Shown: in pieces, positions 23,831-33,560 of the stretch
How the letters are laid out: the number at the start of each line of letters is the position of its first letter
Numbering within the stretch: the first letter of the stretch is position 1
NCBI GenBank assembly: GCA_032251335.1
Contig: JAVVDW010000005.1
Coordinates: forward strand, 88,458-152,457
DNA from: UM-FILTER-40-17 sp032251335
GTDB lineage: Bacteria > Bacteroidota > Bacteroidia > Flavobacteriales > Flavobacteriaceae
Length of the DNA: 64,000 nt
Reading direction: 5' to 3'
Translations under genes and position numbers: made by a program
Notes under the pieces: generated by a model
What the model saw: the letters and a program-made list of their open reading frames with translations, nothing else
The model's database searches: none
Told to the model about the DNA's origin: nothing

Positions 23831-25303
23831 CTAACGAGAATAATTGGGTGATTCTTTGGTGATGGTCACATTGTGCGGATGGCTCTCATGGATACCCGAT
23901 GCGGTAATTCTTACAAATTGTGCAGAATCTTGCAGCGTTTGGATGTCTTTGGCACCGCAATATCCCATACCGGCCCTGAGGCCTCCTACAAATTGGTGCA
24001 TACTTTCGTGCAGTTCGCCTTTGTAGGGCACGCGACCCACGATACCTTCCGGAACCAATTTTTTGATATCATCTTCCACATCCTGAAAGTAACGGTCTTT
24101 GGAACCTTGCTTCATGGCTTCTACAGACCCCATACCTCTGTATGATTTGAATTTTCTGCCTTCAAAAATAATAGTTTCTCCCGGCGATTCTTTGGTACCG
24201 GCAAGTAGAGACCCGAGCATGACCGAGTCGGCTCCGGCAGCTATTGCCTTGGGGATATCTCCGGTATATCGAACGCCACCATCTGCAATAACAGGAATAC
24301 CCGTTCCTTTGAGTGCATGTGAAACTTCGAGTATGGCAGACAATTGTGGAAAACCGACACCGGCAACCACACGCGTGGTACAAATAGATCCGGGACCAAT
24401 ACCTACCTTGACCGCATCGGCGCCGTGTTGCACCAAGTACTTGGCGGCTTCTCCTGTGGCAATATTACCCACAACCACATCGAGTTCCGGAAATTTAGAT
24501 TTAATACTTTTTAAAACGTTGACCACACCTTTTGTATGTCCGTGAGCTGTATCTATAACCAAAGCATCAACACCCGCTTGGTGCAACACTGCCGCCCTAT
24601 CAACAGCATCTGCCGTAACGCCTATGGCTGCCGCAACGCGTAACCTACCGTAAGTATCTTTGTTTGAAATGGCCTTTTGAGAAAGCTTAGTGATATCTCT
24701 AAAAGTGATGAGGCCTACAAGCTTGTAATCTGCATTGACCACCGGTAATTTTTCTATTTTATTGCCTTGAAGCACTTTTTCTGCCTGTTCCAAAGAAGTG
24801 CCTTCTGCTACGGTAACTAAATTTTTAGAAGTCATTACCTCAGCAATGGGTCGCGTATCGTCTTTCTCGAAGCGCAAATCCCGATTGGTTACAATTCCTA
24901 TGAGTTTGCTGTTTTGATCTACTATGGGGATTCCGCCAATGCTGTTTTCGCGCATGCTTTTTTTGGCATCGCCAACCAAGGCATCTACCGGCAATGTAAC
25001 AGGATCTATAATCATACCTGACTCTGCGCGTTTCACCCTGCGAATCTCAAGTGCCTGTTCCTCGGCTATCATGTTTTTGTGCAACACACCTATGCCACCG
25101 GCTCTTGCCATGGCTATGGCCATAGCCGATTCGGTGACGGTGTCCATGGCCGCAGAAACTATAGGTACATTCAGGCTGATATTTCGAGTAAATTTACTTC
25201 GAATGTCCACCTCGCGAGGCAGTACTTCGGAGTAGTTAGGCACCAACAGTACATCGTCGTAAGTAAGACCTTCACCAACAAATTTAGAGGAATGAGATTT
25301 CAT
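23831..25303 (-). CDS. guaB: IMP dehydrogenase
   Basis: GuaB oxidises IMP to XMP with NAD+, the committed step of GMP synthesis. The 490-residue protein has the catalytic TIM barrel interrupted by two CBS domains (about residues 95-200, with GIPIVDQNSKLIGIVTNRDLRF and KLPVVNADYKLVGLITFRDI). The active-site loop GPGSICTTRVVAGVG holds the nucleophilic Cys. The start is ATG 25303 (MKSHSSKFVGEGLTYDDVLL); an upstream in-frame ATG at 25339 lies before the likely promoter box. The length is normal. Confidence 0.97.
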   Translation of the reverse strand: MKSHSSKFVGEGLTYDDVLLVPNYSEVLPREVDIRSKFTRNISLNVPIVSAAMDTVTESAMAIAMARAGGIGVLHKNMIAEEQALEIRRVKRAESGMIIDPVTLPVDALVGDAKKSMRENSIGGIPIVDQNSKLIGIVTNRDLRFEKDDTRPIAEVMTSKNLVTVAEGTSLEQAEKVLQGNKIEKLPVVNADYKLVGLITFRDITKLSQKAISNKDTYGRLRVAAAIGVTADAVDRAAVLHQAGVDALVIDTAHGHTKGVVNVLKSIKSKFPELDVVVGNIATGEAAKYLVQHGADAVKVGIGPGSICTTRVVAGVGFPQLSAILEVSHALKGTGIPVIADGGVRYTGDIPKAIAAGADSVMLGSLLAGTKESPGETIIFEGRKFKSYRGMGSVEAMKQGSKDRYFQDVEDDIKKLVPEGIVGRVPYKGELHESMHQFVGGLRAGMGYCGAKDIQTLQDSAQFVRITASGIHESHPHNVTITKESPNYSR

Positions 25304-25328
25304 ATCGCAATTAGAGATTAATTGCGTG

Positions 25329-25336
25329 CAAATATA
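25329..25336 (-). promoter_or_regulatory. guaB promoter -7 box (TATATTTG on minus strand)
   Basis: Plus-strand CAAATATA reads TATATTTG on the minus strand, about 25 nt before ATG 25303. It supports the shorter guaB start. No standard -33 box was identified. Confidence 0.55.
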
Positions 25337-25370
25337 CAATTTTAATCTTTTGATGCTCTAAAAATGCCTA

Positions 25371-27080
25371 TCAGTTTCTCTTGATTACCAATTTTTTGGT
25401 TTGAATATCTGTGTCTGTTTTGATGGAAACCAAATAAATTCCGGAAGATAGACCCGAAACATTTATAGCTATCTGGTTGTCTAAAGCATTTTTCTGTATA
25501 ACTTTTTGACCGGTTAGGCTATAAATAGCCACCTCATTTGTTTGAAATTGCGGATTGCTGATAAAAAATTCATGAACCGCCGGATTAGGGTACATTTTAA
25601 TGTCATTTTTATCAATAAAATTATCAGCAACACTGAGTGTTATATTTGCAAAGAAAATGTCCAGAAAAGCAAGCCTATCTGTAATCCAGTCGGACATATA
25701 GGTGATATCATCAGGATTGTAAGTATAATCCCATTCCAAACCCTCTCTTTCATAAACAGCATTTCTGAATAAAAAATCGTGGTTTTCCATAAACATATCC
25801 ATGATGGCATCATGCGAAATGATATTGTTTGCTCTCAGTTCATTCCAACGTTGTTGCGCTAGTACATTAAAACTATTGAGCTGAGTATCTTGCATCATGC
25901 GGTTAAACAAACCATTAGAAAGTATGTCGTTTGTAACATTAACTCTAGTACCGTCATATTTGTTTCCGAAAGTTCCGTCCAAGTCCCAAGGCACATAGAA
26001 ATAAGGATCGCCACTCGTGTATTTGGCTATGTAAATATTTTTTCCAACGTTGTCTGTAGCTCTCTAAAGATTGAGAAAAATAAAATACTCTGTGGCGTTG
26101 GCAATTTCAAATTCTGACTGGTAATTGGTAAAAAAGTTGCTGTCTGAACCATACACCACAAAACTGACAAAACTGCGAAGCCTAGACCAATCTATCGGAA
26201 TTTCATCCGGATAATCGTACTGAAAACCACTCCACATTTCACTGTTGTTATCCGCTATAGGCGTATCCAAAAACCTAACTGCATCTCCCCAATCATCACC
26301 TTTATAAAGCTCTCCGCGTACGGTGCCATTATATTTTTTGAGTTTGAGCTGCTTCCTATCTACGCGTTCGCTTAAAGCATAAACACCTCTGTAATCGCCA
26401 TTGAGAAAGACCTCCGTATAAATCATTTGAACACCCGAAACGGCATCAGGCTCTAAGGCACCATAATACAAAGGGCTGATAACCCGCCAAAGTTCGTTAT
26501 TGGTTTTTCCGCGAAGCCGCAAAGGCTCGTTGTACATTGCTTGTAAATTCCAGTCATCGTCAGACCTCATACCACCGGATGTAAAATCAATAGTTGCAGC
26601 TCCCGCTTCATCTGCCCAAAACTCGAGTCTGAAAGATTTTTTAGGGAATGCTTGAGAGGAACCACCTCTAAATTCAATACCTATCGGATGGGTTTTAATG
26701 GTACCATCGGGCTCTGCAATGGTAAACTGAGCCAATACCCTCGGATCATCTACTATGGTGTTTTCTGTGGTAATTTCTATGAGTGGAAGTTCTGTAAAAT
26801 AGAGCGTAAAGGTTTCGTTAGAAACATTTTCCACAACATACGGAATACCTATATTCACAATGGGTTGTGGTGTTTGAAAAGAATACGTTGCATCCAAACT
26901 TATCGCCGATTTGTTGCCCGGCCATAGGGTGTTTATTTCTGTAACGGCTTTGTTTACCACGATGAGTTTTTTTGCAAAATCTATTTGGTAAACCTTTTCC
27001 GGAATAACAATGGTTTCTTGGGCTAACAAAGTGATTGAGCCCATCCACAAAAAAAATAATAAGTGTAATTTTGCCTTCAT
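25371..27080 (-). pseudogene. CotH-kinase-family secreted protein with T9SS tail, interrupted by an amber codon
   Basis: The reading frame from ATG 27080 (signal peptide MKAKLHLLFFLW..ITLLAQ) runs through a CotH-type domain (GIEFRGGSSQAFPKKSFRLEFW, VFLNGDYRGVYALSERVD) to NATEYFIFLNL. There it meets a TAG at 26066-26064. The very next codons continue in the same frame (RATDNVGKNIYIAKY, FYVPWDLDGTFGNKYDG) to a C-terminal Por/T9SS type A sorting domain (MYPNPAVHEFFISN..SGIYLVSIKT, KKLVIKRN). One substitution, for example TTG to TAG, explains it; no frameshift is needed. The product would stop at about residue 338 and lose the secretion tail. A sequencing error or readthrough is possible. Confidence 0.85.
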
Positions 27081-27281
27081 AAAAGAAAATTTAAATGTTA
27101 AATATCCTATGGAAGAAAGCCTTTTACAGATTCGGAGCCAAATCGCTGTTATACAGTAAAAATATTGGGGAATAGCTTCCGCAAAGATACATATTTTTAA
27201 ATAAATATTAAGAAAATAAATTAACATAATTCTTCCTAATTTATACCCTCTATAAAAAAGACAACTCTATGGCACTTTCTA

Positions 27282-27289
27282 TATATTTG
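27282..27289 (+). promoter_or_regulatory. recR promoter -7 box (TATATTTG), leaderless spacing
   Basis: TATATTTG ends only 4 nt before the recR ATG at 27294. With a normal distance from box to start point, transcription would begin at or within a few bases of the ATG. Confidence 0.6.
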
Positions 27290-27293
27290 CATC

Positions 27294-27914
27294 ATGGAAT
27301 TTTCTTCAAAATTACTGGAACAAGCCGTCATAGAAGTATCTCGACTTCCCGGCATTGGCAAAAGGACCGCTCTCAGGCTCGTGTTGCATTTACTCAGACA
27401 ACCGGAAACGCAAACCCGTCAACTTAGCGAAGCATTGGTTTCGCTTCGAGAAAAAATACTGCTGTGCCAAAATTGCCACAACATTTCCGATACTGCTTTG
27501 TGCGAAATCTGCGCCAATCCTTCCAGAGATTCACGCACAGTTTGCGTGGTAGAAGACATCCGCGATGTACTTGCCATAGAAAACACAGGGCAATACCAGG
27601 GGCAATACCACGTTTTGGGTGGTAAAATCTCGCCACTTGATGGCATTGGTCCGGGACAACTCAACATTCGAACTTTGGTGGAAAAAGTTAGGCTAGGCCA
27701 AATTGACGAAATTATTTTTGCCTTGAGTGCCAATATTGAAGGTGACACCACCAATTTTTATATCTACCGACAAATCGAAAGCTTTCCTATCAAAATGACC
27801 ACCATTGCACGAGGTATTCCTGTAGGTGACGAATTGGAATTTACAGACGAGGTGACCTTGGGAAGAAGTCTCATGCAACGAATACCCTTCGAAGGCAGTC
27901 AAAAAATAAACTGA
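27294..27914 (+). CDS. recR: Recombination protein RecR
   Basis: RecR works with RecO and RecF in gap repair, forming a ring-shaped clamp. The 206-residue protein has the helix-hairpin-helix region LPGIGKRTALRLVLHLL, the zinc finger CQNCHNISDTALCEIC (about residues 59-74), and a TOPRIM domain beginning VCVVEDIRDVLAIE with GGKISPLDGIGP. Length is normal. A TTG-started glycosyltransferase begins 1 nt after the stop, so the two are likely cotranscribed. Confidence 0.97.
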   Translation: MEFSSKLLEQAVIEVSRLPGIGKRTALRLVLHLLRQPETQTRQLSEALVSLREKILLCQNCHNISDTALCEICANPSRDSRTVCVVEDIRDVLAIENTGQYQGQYHVLGGKISPLDGIGPGQLNIRTLVEKVRLGQIDEIIFALSANIEGDTTNFYIYRQIESFPIKMTTIARGIPVGDELEFTDEVTLGRSLMQRIPFEGSQKIN

Positions 27915-27915
27915 T

Positions 27916-29070
27916 TTGATACTTTCTGTTGTCATACTCAATTTTAACACGCAGTTTTTTTTAGAACTCTGTTTGGAATGTGTGCAACAGGCAACTGCCA
28001 AGCTCGACGCAGAAATCATAGTGGTGGACAACGCTTCATCGGATGATAGTTGCAATCTGGTCAAAACTTATTTTCCTCAAGTTAAACTCATCTGCAATAA
28101 AGAAAATGTAGGTTTTTCTAAAGGCAATAATATAGGCGTACATCATGCCAAAGGACATTACGTTTGCCTGTTAAATCCGGATACCGTCATATCCGATAAC
28201 ACCTTCGAAATTTTTATCTCTGAAATTGAAAAAATTGACAATCCGGGAATTTTAGGACCGCAACTCATAGACGGTAGTGGCCATTTTTTACCGGAATCCA
28301 AACGTGGCGTCCCAACCCCAAAAACGGCTCTTTTTCGCATGCTTAATGCCCAACGCTTTTTCCCGGATTCAAAGATTTTAAATGCTTACTACGCACCCCA
28401 TATTCAAAAAGATGACATTAAACCTGTCGGAATATTGGTCGGTGCCTGCATGTTTATGAAACGACAAACCTATTTAGATTTAGGCGGCTTGGACGAAGAT
28501 TATTTTATGTACGGTGAGGACATCGACCTTAGCTACAAAGCACTTAAAAATGGCTTGACCAACTATTATATTGGATCTATACAACTCATTCATTTTAAAG
28601 GAGAAAGCACTCTAAAGAACCAATCCTATCGCAATCATTTTTCCGGAGCGATGAAGCTTTTCTATCAAAAGCATTTCAAATCCTACTTTTTGATGCGTCC
28701 TTTGGTTTTATTCGGTATCCGATGCATGAGTTTTCAAAAAACAAAAGCGTCCTCAGAAAAAAAAGTGCAAATTTCTCAAATTTGGATTCCTGAAAAAGTC
28801 CGAGATTTAAAAGATGATTTTTCTCAATATTTTAAAGACATTCCTGTTTCTTCATATCATTTTATAGACGATTTTGGCAAAAATACAAACCACGCATTGG
28901 TTGTTTTTGATCTGACGAACCAAACTTTTGCCGACTGTTTGGCTATCATGACAAATCTTAACAAAAGAAAAAACACCTTTGCCTTTTTGTCAAAAAGACG
29001 TACTTTTATGCTGGAAAGTCCGAATGCAGAAACGCGCGGAAACATTTATATGAACAAATTTAAAAATTAA
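27916..29070 (+). CDS. Glycosyltransferase family 2 protein
   Basis: This 384-residue GT2 enzyme has the N-terminal GT-A fold: SVVILNFNTQFFLELCLECV, VVDNASSDDS (nucleotide-sugar binding), NVGFSKGNNIG and NPDTVIS (DxD-like). The EDIDLSYKALKNG motif follows near residues 196-208. This pattern matches rhamnosyl/galactosyl-type transferases of surface glycans. The last 120 residues have no recognised domain. The start is TTG 27916, immediately after recR. The acceptor sugar is unknown. Confidence 0.9.
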   Translation: MILSVVILNFNTQFFLELCLECVQQATAKLDAEIIVVDNASSDDSCNLVKTYFPQVKLICNKENVGFSKGNNIGVHHAKGHYVCLLNPDTVISDNTFEIFISEIEKIDNPGILGPQLIDGSGHFLPESKRGVPTPKTALFRMLNAQRFFPDSKILNAYYAPHIQKDDIKPVGILVGACMFMKRQTYLDLGGLDEDYFMYGEDIDLSYKALKNGLTNYYIGSIQLIHFKGESTLKNQSYRNHFSGAMKLFYQKHFKSYFLMRPLVLFGIRCMSFQKTKASSEKKVQISQIWIPEKVRDLKDDFSQYFKDIPVSSYHFIDDFGKNTNHALVVFDLTNQTFADCLAIMTNLNKRKNTFAFLSKRRTFMLESPNAETRGNIYMNKFKN

Positions 29071-29092
29071 GTAAATCTCTGTAAAGCGTTTA

Positions 29093-29109
29093 TATTTTTG
29101 CTAAATTTG
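29093..29109 (+). promoter_or_regulatory. Two tandem -7 boxes before the E2 gene
   Basis: TATTTTTG (29093-29100) and TAAATTTG (29102-29109) both match TAnnTTTG, 38-54 nt before ATG 29147. They could be alternative start points. No clear -33 partner was found. Confidence 0.5.
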
Positions 29110-29146
29110 CAATCTTAATGATTTTAAAGGGTTTTAAATTATCAAT

Positions 29147-30484
29147 ATGTCAAAATACGAACTGAAATTACCGAAAATGGGGGAAAGTGTTGCCGAGGCG
29201 ACCATCACTGGCTGGCTGAAAGAAGTGGGGGAACCCATAGAAATGGATGAGGCCATTTTGGAAATTGCTACTGACAAAGTTGATTCGGAAGTGCCTTCTG
29301 AGGTAAACGGCATTTTGATAGAAAAACGCTTTAACGTAGATGATGTGGTACAGGTCGGGCAGACCATTGCCATTATTGAAACTGACGGAGATGAAGTTGG
29401 AGAATCTATACCAGAAACTGAAAAAACTCAGTCCGAATCGGTCATAGAATCTGTCGTAGCCATAGAAAAAGACATGGCAGCTGTGGCAGATACGCTACCA
29501 AAACAGGCAGCAGTTAACCTCGATGTTTCAGATTCAGATCGTTTTTATTCACCACTGGTGAGAAGCATTGCCAAAGAGGAAAATGTTACGGTTGGAGAGC
29601 TCGATCAAATTTCGGGGAGCGGTAAAGACGGGCGTGTCACCAAAGACGACTTGTTGGCTTACATTCAACACCGAGTAGCACCAAAACCTTCGGCAGCCAA
29701 CATACTACCTAAAAAAGAAATAGTTGCACCAAACAACCCGGCAGCAGCCCCTTCTGTGAAAATTCCTGAAACCGGCGATACCGAAATCATTGAAATGGAC
29801 CGTATGCGCAAGCTCATAGCGCAACATATGACACATTCCAAACAAACCTCTGCACACGTGCAATCCTTTGTAGAAGTGGATGTAACCAATTTGGTTAAAT
29901 GGCGCGACCGCGAAAAATTAAATTTTGAAAAGAAAGAGGGCGAAAAACTAACTTTCACCCCTATTTTTATAGAAGCTGTGGCCAAGGCTTTGCGCGATTA
30001 TCCGATGATGAACATCTCTGTAGATGGCGACAAACTCATCAGGCACAAAAACATTCACATAGGAATGGCAACCGCCTTGCCGAGTGGCAACCTTATTGTT
30101 CCGGTCATCAAAAACGCAGACCAACGAAATTTGGTAGGTTTGGCCAAAGCCGTAAACGATTTGGCTGACAGAGCCCGAAACAATAAGCTAAAACCCGACG
30201 ACACCCAAGGTGGCACCTACACCATTACCAATGTGGGCACTTTTGGCAGCATCATGGGAACGCCCATTATCAACCAACCACAAGTGGGGATTCTCGCCTT
30301 TGGTGCCATCAGAAAAATGCCGGCTGTGATAGAAACCCCTGAGGGCGATTTTATTGGAATTCGTCAAAAAATGTATTTGTCACATAGCTATGACCATCGT
30401 GTGGTGGACGGCGCACTTGGCGGTATGTTTGTCAGAAAAGTAGCCGATTACTTAGAAGCGTGGGATATGCACAGAAATGCCTGA
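29147..30484 (+). CDS. 2-oxo acid dehydrogenase E2, dihydrolipoamide acyltransferase
   Basis: This 445-residue core enzyme transfers acyl groups from E1 to CoA through a swinging lipoyl arm. Domains in order: one lipoyl domain (residues 1-77, lipoylated Lys in ATDKVDSE), an Ala/Pro-containing linker, a peripheral-subunit-binding domain (about 125-160, SPLVRSIAKEENVTVGELDQI), and the catalytic domain with C-terminal SYDHRVVDGALGG containing the catalytic His/Asp. Its partner is probably the fused E1 at 41070-43481; a branched-chain substrate is likely but not proven. bkdB/odhB-type symbols are therefore left out. Confidence 0.93.
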   Translation: MSKYELKLPKMGESVAEATITGWLKEVGEPIEMDEAILEIATDKVDSEVPSEVNGILIEKRFNVDDVVQVGQTIAIIETDGDEVGESIPETEKTQSESVIESVVAIEKDMAAVADTLPKQAAVNLDVSDSDRFYSPLVRSIAKEENVTVGELDQISGSGKDGRVTKDDLLAYIQHRVAPKPSAANILPKKEIVAPNNPAAAPSVKIPETGDTEIIEMDRMRKLIAQHMTHSKQTSAHVQSFVEVDVTNLVKWRDREKLNFEKKEGEKLTFTPIFIEAVAKALRDYPMMNISVDGDKLIRHKNIHIGMATALPSGNLIVPVIKNADQRNLVGLAKAVNDLADRARNNKLKPDDTQGGTYTITNVGTFGSIMGTPIINQPQVGILAFGAIRKMPAVIETPEGDFIGIRQKMYLSHSYDHRVVDGALGGMFVRKVADYLEAWDMHRNA

Positions 30485-30499
30485 TTCGATAAGTTTCAC

Positions 30500-30507
30500 T
30501 AACTTTG
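30500..30507 (+). promoter_or_regulatory. -7 box TAACTTTG before the esterase gene
   Basis: TAACTTTG lies 32 nt before ATG 30540 and suggests transcription independent of the E2 gene. Confidence 0.45.
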
Positions 30508-30539
30508 TGTAATCTTCGTCTCAAAAAATATTACACAAA

Positions 30540-31316
30540 ATGAAAACTTTCACCACACTTTTACTGACATTTTCGTTTGGTATTTTGGTATTTGGTCAAG
30601 ATTTATCAACCTACGAAAAAAAAGTTTTTACCCACAATGGGCAAAATATGCCTTATCGCTTGTTGCTTCCCAAAAATTTTGATGCCTCCCAAACATATCC
30701 ATTAATTTTGGTACTTCACGGCGCCGGCGAGCGTGGCAACGATAACGAAGCACAACTTGTTCACGGTGCTTCATTGTTTTTAAACGAGACCTATCGCGAA
30801 AAGTATCCGGCTTTTGTGTTGTTTCCGCAGTGTCCTGCCGATGATTTTTGGAGCAATGTTTCCATAAAAACAGATACGTCCGGACAGAGGGTATTTGATT
30901 TTCAAAACGGTGGCAAACCCACGCAGGCAATGGAGCATTTACAAGCTTTACTCAAAGATTTTATCAAAAACAACCCTGTAAAGGAAAATCAAATTTACGT
31001 GGGCGGACTTTCTATGGGTGGCATGGGTACTTTCGAAATTGTACACCGTAATCCCGATTTATTTGCAGCGGCCTTCCCTATTTGCGGAGGCGCCAATCCT
31101 GATATCGCTTCAAAAGTTAAAAATGTAGATTGGTGGGTTTTTCACGGTGGCGATGACGATGTGGTGCCGGTTGCATACTCACAAAAAATGGTTTCCGCGC
31201 TAAACCAACAAGGCGCGCGGGTAAAATTTTCCTATTATCACGGCGTAAACCACAACAGCTGGGACCATGCCTTTGCAGAAAAAGACTTGTTGCCTTGGCT
31301 TTTTTCGCATAAGTAA
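30540..31316 (+). CDS. Secreted alpha/beta-hydrolase (PHB-depolymerase/esterase-like)
   Basis: This 258-residue protein has a signal peptide (cut near ILVFGQ, about residue 20) and an alpha/beta-hydrolase domain. YRLLLPKNFDASQTYPLILVLHGAGERGND supplies the oxyanion region, GGLSMGGMGTFE the nucleophile elbow (Ser near residue 159), GGDDDVVP the acid and VNHNSWDHAF the His. It resembles the prolyl-oligopeptidase/esterase-like family found with carbohydrate-degradation genes. It precedes a GH97 glycosidase by 100 nt, so a role in glycan de-esterification is plausible but inferred. Confidence 0.85.
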   Translation: MKTFTTLLLTFSFGILVFGQDLSTYEKKVFTHNGQNMPYRLLLPKNFDASQTYPLILVLHGAGERGNDNEAQLVHGASLFLNETYREKYPAFVLFPQCPADDFWSNVSIKTDTSGQRVFDFQNGGKPTQAMEHLQALLKDFIKNNPVKENQIYVGGLSMGGMGTFEIVHRNPDLFAAAFPICGGANPDIASKVKNVDWWVFHGGDDDVVPVAYSQKMVSALNQQGARVKFSYYHGVNHNSWDHAFAEKDLLPWLFSHK

Positions 31317-31415
31317 TTGCAATTGTATCATCATTTTTGAAAATCAATCAATATGATTGACATCCTATTTGCTTTAGAGAACGCTCTTAAATCATGACCC
31401 TTAAAAATAAAATAT

Positions 31416-33560
31416 ATGAAACCGCTTAAAGCAATCAGATTCCCAAAAATACTTCTATTATGGGTGTTTTTTTCGTTATTATTCGGATGTCAGTCCTTTA
31501 ATTCTAGCCTCGACATCTTAGATATGGCATCACCCAATCAGGTGAATGGGATTGTCTTTTTTGTTGATAAAGAAGGACAACCTACTTATGTAGTGTTCCA
31601 TAAAGACAGTGTGGTGATTGACACCTCGAAGATGGCTTTCACTTTCAAACATGCAGCTCCGATGCAAAAAGGCTTTCAAATAGACAGCATCATTGAAGAA
31701 AGTCATCAGGAAAGTTGGGAAATGCCGTGGGGTGAACAGCGCATCGTTGAAAACAATTACAACAGTGCACTGGTGAAGCTTTCCGAAACCCAATCGCCGT
31801 ATCGTAAATTAAATATTTACTTTCGCGCTTATGACGATGGCGTGGCTTACCGCTTTGAATTCCCAAAACAGGAAGGTATCGATTCGTTAATCATTACCGA
31901 TGAACACTCTCAATTTAAGCTCACCGAAGATCCAACTGTGTGGTGGATTCCGGGAGATTGGGATATCTACGAACACCTTTATACCGAATCCAAGTTTTCT
32001 AAAATCAATGCCATTTCTAAGCGGAACCACCCGGATTTGGGACAGACCTACATTCCCGAAAATGCGGTAAATACTCCGGTAACCATGCGTTTGCAATCGG
32101 GCGTGCACTTGGCCTTTCACGAAGCAGCATTGCTGGACTATGCCGGCATGACGCTCAAAGTAGATACGACTAACTTATCTATGGAAAGTGCGCTGGTGGG
32201 TTCGGACAGGTTGGGCTACAAGGTGAAACGAGCCTTGCCTTTTCAAACGCCTTGGCGCAGCATTCAGATTGCCGACAAGGCCACAGATCTTATTGCTTCT
32301 CGCCTGATTGAAAACCTTAATGAACCCAACAAAATTGGTGATGTAAGTTGGTTTAAACCCAAAAAATACATGGGAATTTGGTGGGAAATGCATCTTGGAA
32401 TATCCACTTGGGATATGGAAGCAACTCAAGACATGAGTACGCATACCCAAGCTGCCAAAACCGGTGTAAAGCACGGGGCAACTACAGCAAACGCAAAAAA
32501 ATATATAGACTTTGCCTCAAAAAACAACATCACCGGATTGCTTGTTGAGGGTTGGAATACCGGTTGGAATCATTGGATTGGTTTTGAAGAAAGAGAAGGT
32601 GTTTTTGACTTTGTGACACCCTATGCAGACTACGACTTATACGAAGTAGTCCGATACGGAAAAGAAAAAGGGGTAGAACTAATTATGCATCACGAAACTT
32701 CTGCGGCACCCAGAACTTATACACAACAATTGGACACTGCTTTCGCGCTGATGAAGCATTTAGACATCCACGCTGTTAAAACAGGATATGTTGGCAAAAT
32801 AATTCCCAAAGGTGAATACCACCACGGACAATGGATGGTAAACCACTACCAAAAAGTTTTGGAAACCGCTGCTGCCAATCAGATTGCCATCAACGCACAC
32901 GAACCCATAAAAGGCACCGGACTGCGACGAACCTATCCCAATGAAATTGCAAGAGAAGGTTTGCGCGGGCAAGAATTTAATGCCTGGGCTTCAGACGGTG
33001 GTAATCCGCCCGAACACTTGCCCATTGTAGCTTTCACACGTATGTTGGCGGGACCTATCGATTTTACGCCCGGCGTGTTTGATATCGGTTTACCGCAAAA
33101 ACCCGATAATCAAATAAACACGACACTCGCCCAACAACTGGCATTATACGTGGTCATTTACAGCCCCATTCAAATGGCCTGTGATTTACCGGAAAATTAT
33201 GAGCATCAACCTGCTTTTCAATTTATTCGCGACGTTGGTGTTGACTGGGAGCAAACTAAAATCCTTAACGGCGAAGTGGGCGATTTTGTCACCATTGCAC
33301 GTGAGGAACGCGGAACTGGCAACTGGTTTTTGGGCAGTATTACAGACGAAAATGAACGGAAAATTGAAATTGCGTTTGATTTTTTGGAGGCTGATAAAAA
33401 TTATGAAGTTACCCTTTACAAAGACGCAACCGATGCTCATTTTAGGAAAAATCCGAAGGCTATCAGCATTGAAAAAATAAAAGTAGATTACAAATCCAAA
33501 CTAAACTTTCATTTGGCTGCCGGTGGTGGTTTGGCCATCAGCCTTATAACTTCAAATTAG
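31416..33560 (+). CDS. Glycoside hydrolase family 97 (SusB-like) lipoprotein
   Basis: This 714-residue protein starts with a lipoprotein signal (ILLLWVFFSLLFGC, Cys about residue 25). The body is typical of GH97, exo-acting alpha-glucosidases or alpha-galactosidases: an N-terminal beta-sandwich (IYFRAYDDGVAYRFEFP), a catalytic barrel (YIDFASKNNITGLLVEGWNTGW, GVELIMHHETSAAPRTY, AINAHEPIKGTGLRRTYPN) and a C-terminal domain. I cannot tell from sequence alone whether the mechanism is inverting or retaining. No SusC/SusD pair is present nearby, so it is not inside a classical polysaccharide-utilisation locus. Confidence 0.92.
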   Translation: MKPLKAIRFPKILLLWVFFSLLFGCQSFNSSLDILDMASPNQVNGIVFFVDKEGQPTYVVFHKDSVVIDTSKMAFTFKHAAPMQKGFQIDSIIEESHQESWEMPWGEQRIVENNYNSALVKLSETQSPYRKLNIYFRAYDDGVAYRFEFPKQEGIDSLIITDEHSQFKLTEDPTVWWIPGDWDIYEHLYTESKFSKINAISKRNHPDLGQTYIPENAVNTPVTMRLQSGVHLAFHEAALLDYAGMTLKVDTTNLSMESALVGSDRLGYKVKRALPFQTPWRSIQIADKATDLIASRLIENLNEPNKIGDVSWFKPKKYMGIWWEMHLGISTWDMEATQDMSTHTQAAKTGVKHGATTANAKKYIDFASKNNITGLLVEGWNTGWNHWIGFEEREGVFDFVTPYADYDLYEVVRYGKEKGVELIMHHETSAAPRTYTQQLDTAFALMKHLDIHAVKTGYVGKIIPKGEYHHGQWMVNHYQKVLETAAANQIAINAHEPIKGTGLRRTYPNEIAREGLRGQEFNAWASDGGNPPEHLPIVAFTRMLAGPIDFTPGVFDIGLPQKPDNQINTTLAQQLALYVVIYSPIQMACDLPENYEHQPAFQFIRDVGVDWEQTKILNGEVGDFVTIAREERGTGNWFLGSITDENERKIEIAFDFLEADKNYEVTLYKDATDAHFRKNPKAISIEKIKVDYKSKLNFHLAAGGGLAISLITSN

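Noticed and set aside
25371..25994. Separate 207-codon gene starting at 25994
   Set aside because: It begins inside a CotH-type domain and continues the frame of the upstream ORF across one TAG, so it is the 3' part of the broken gene.
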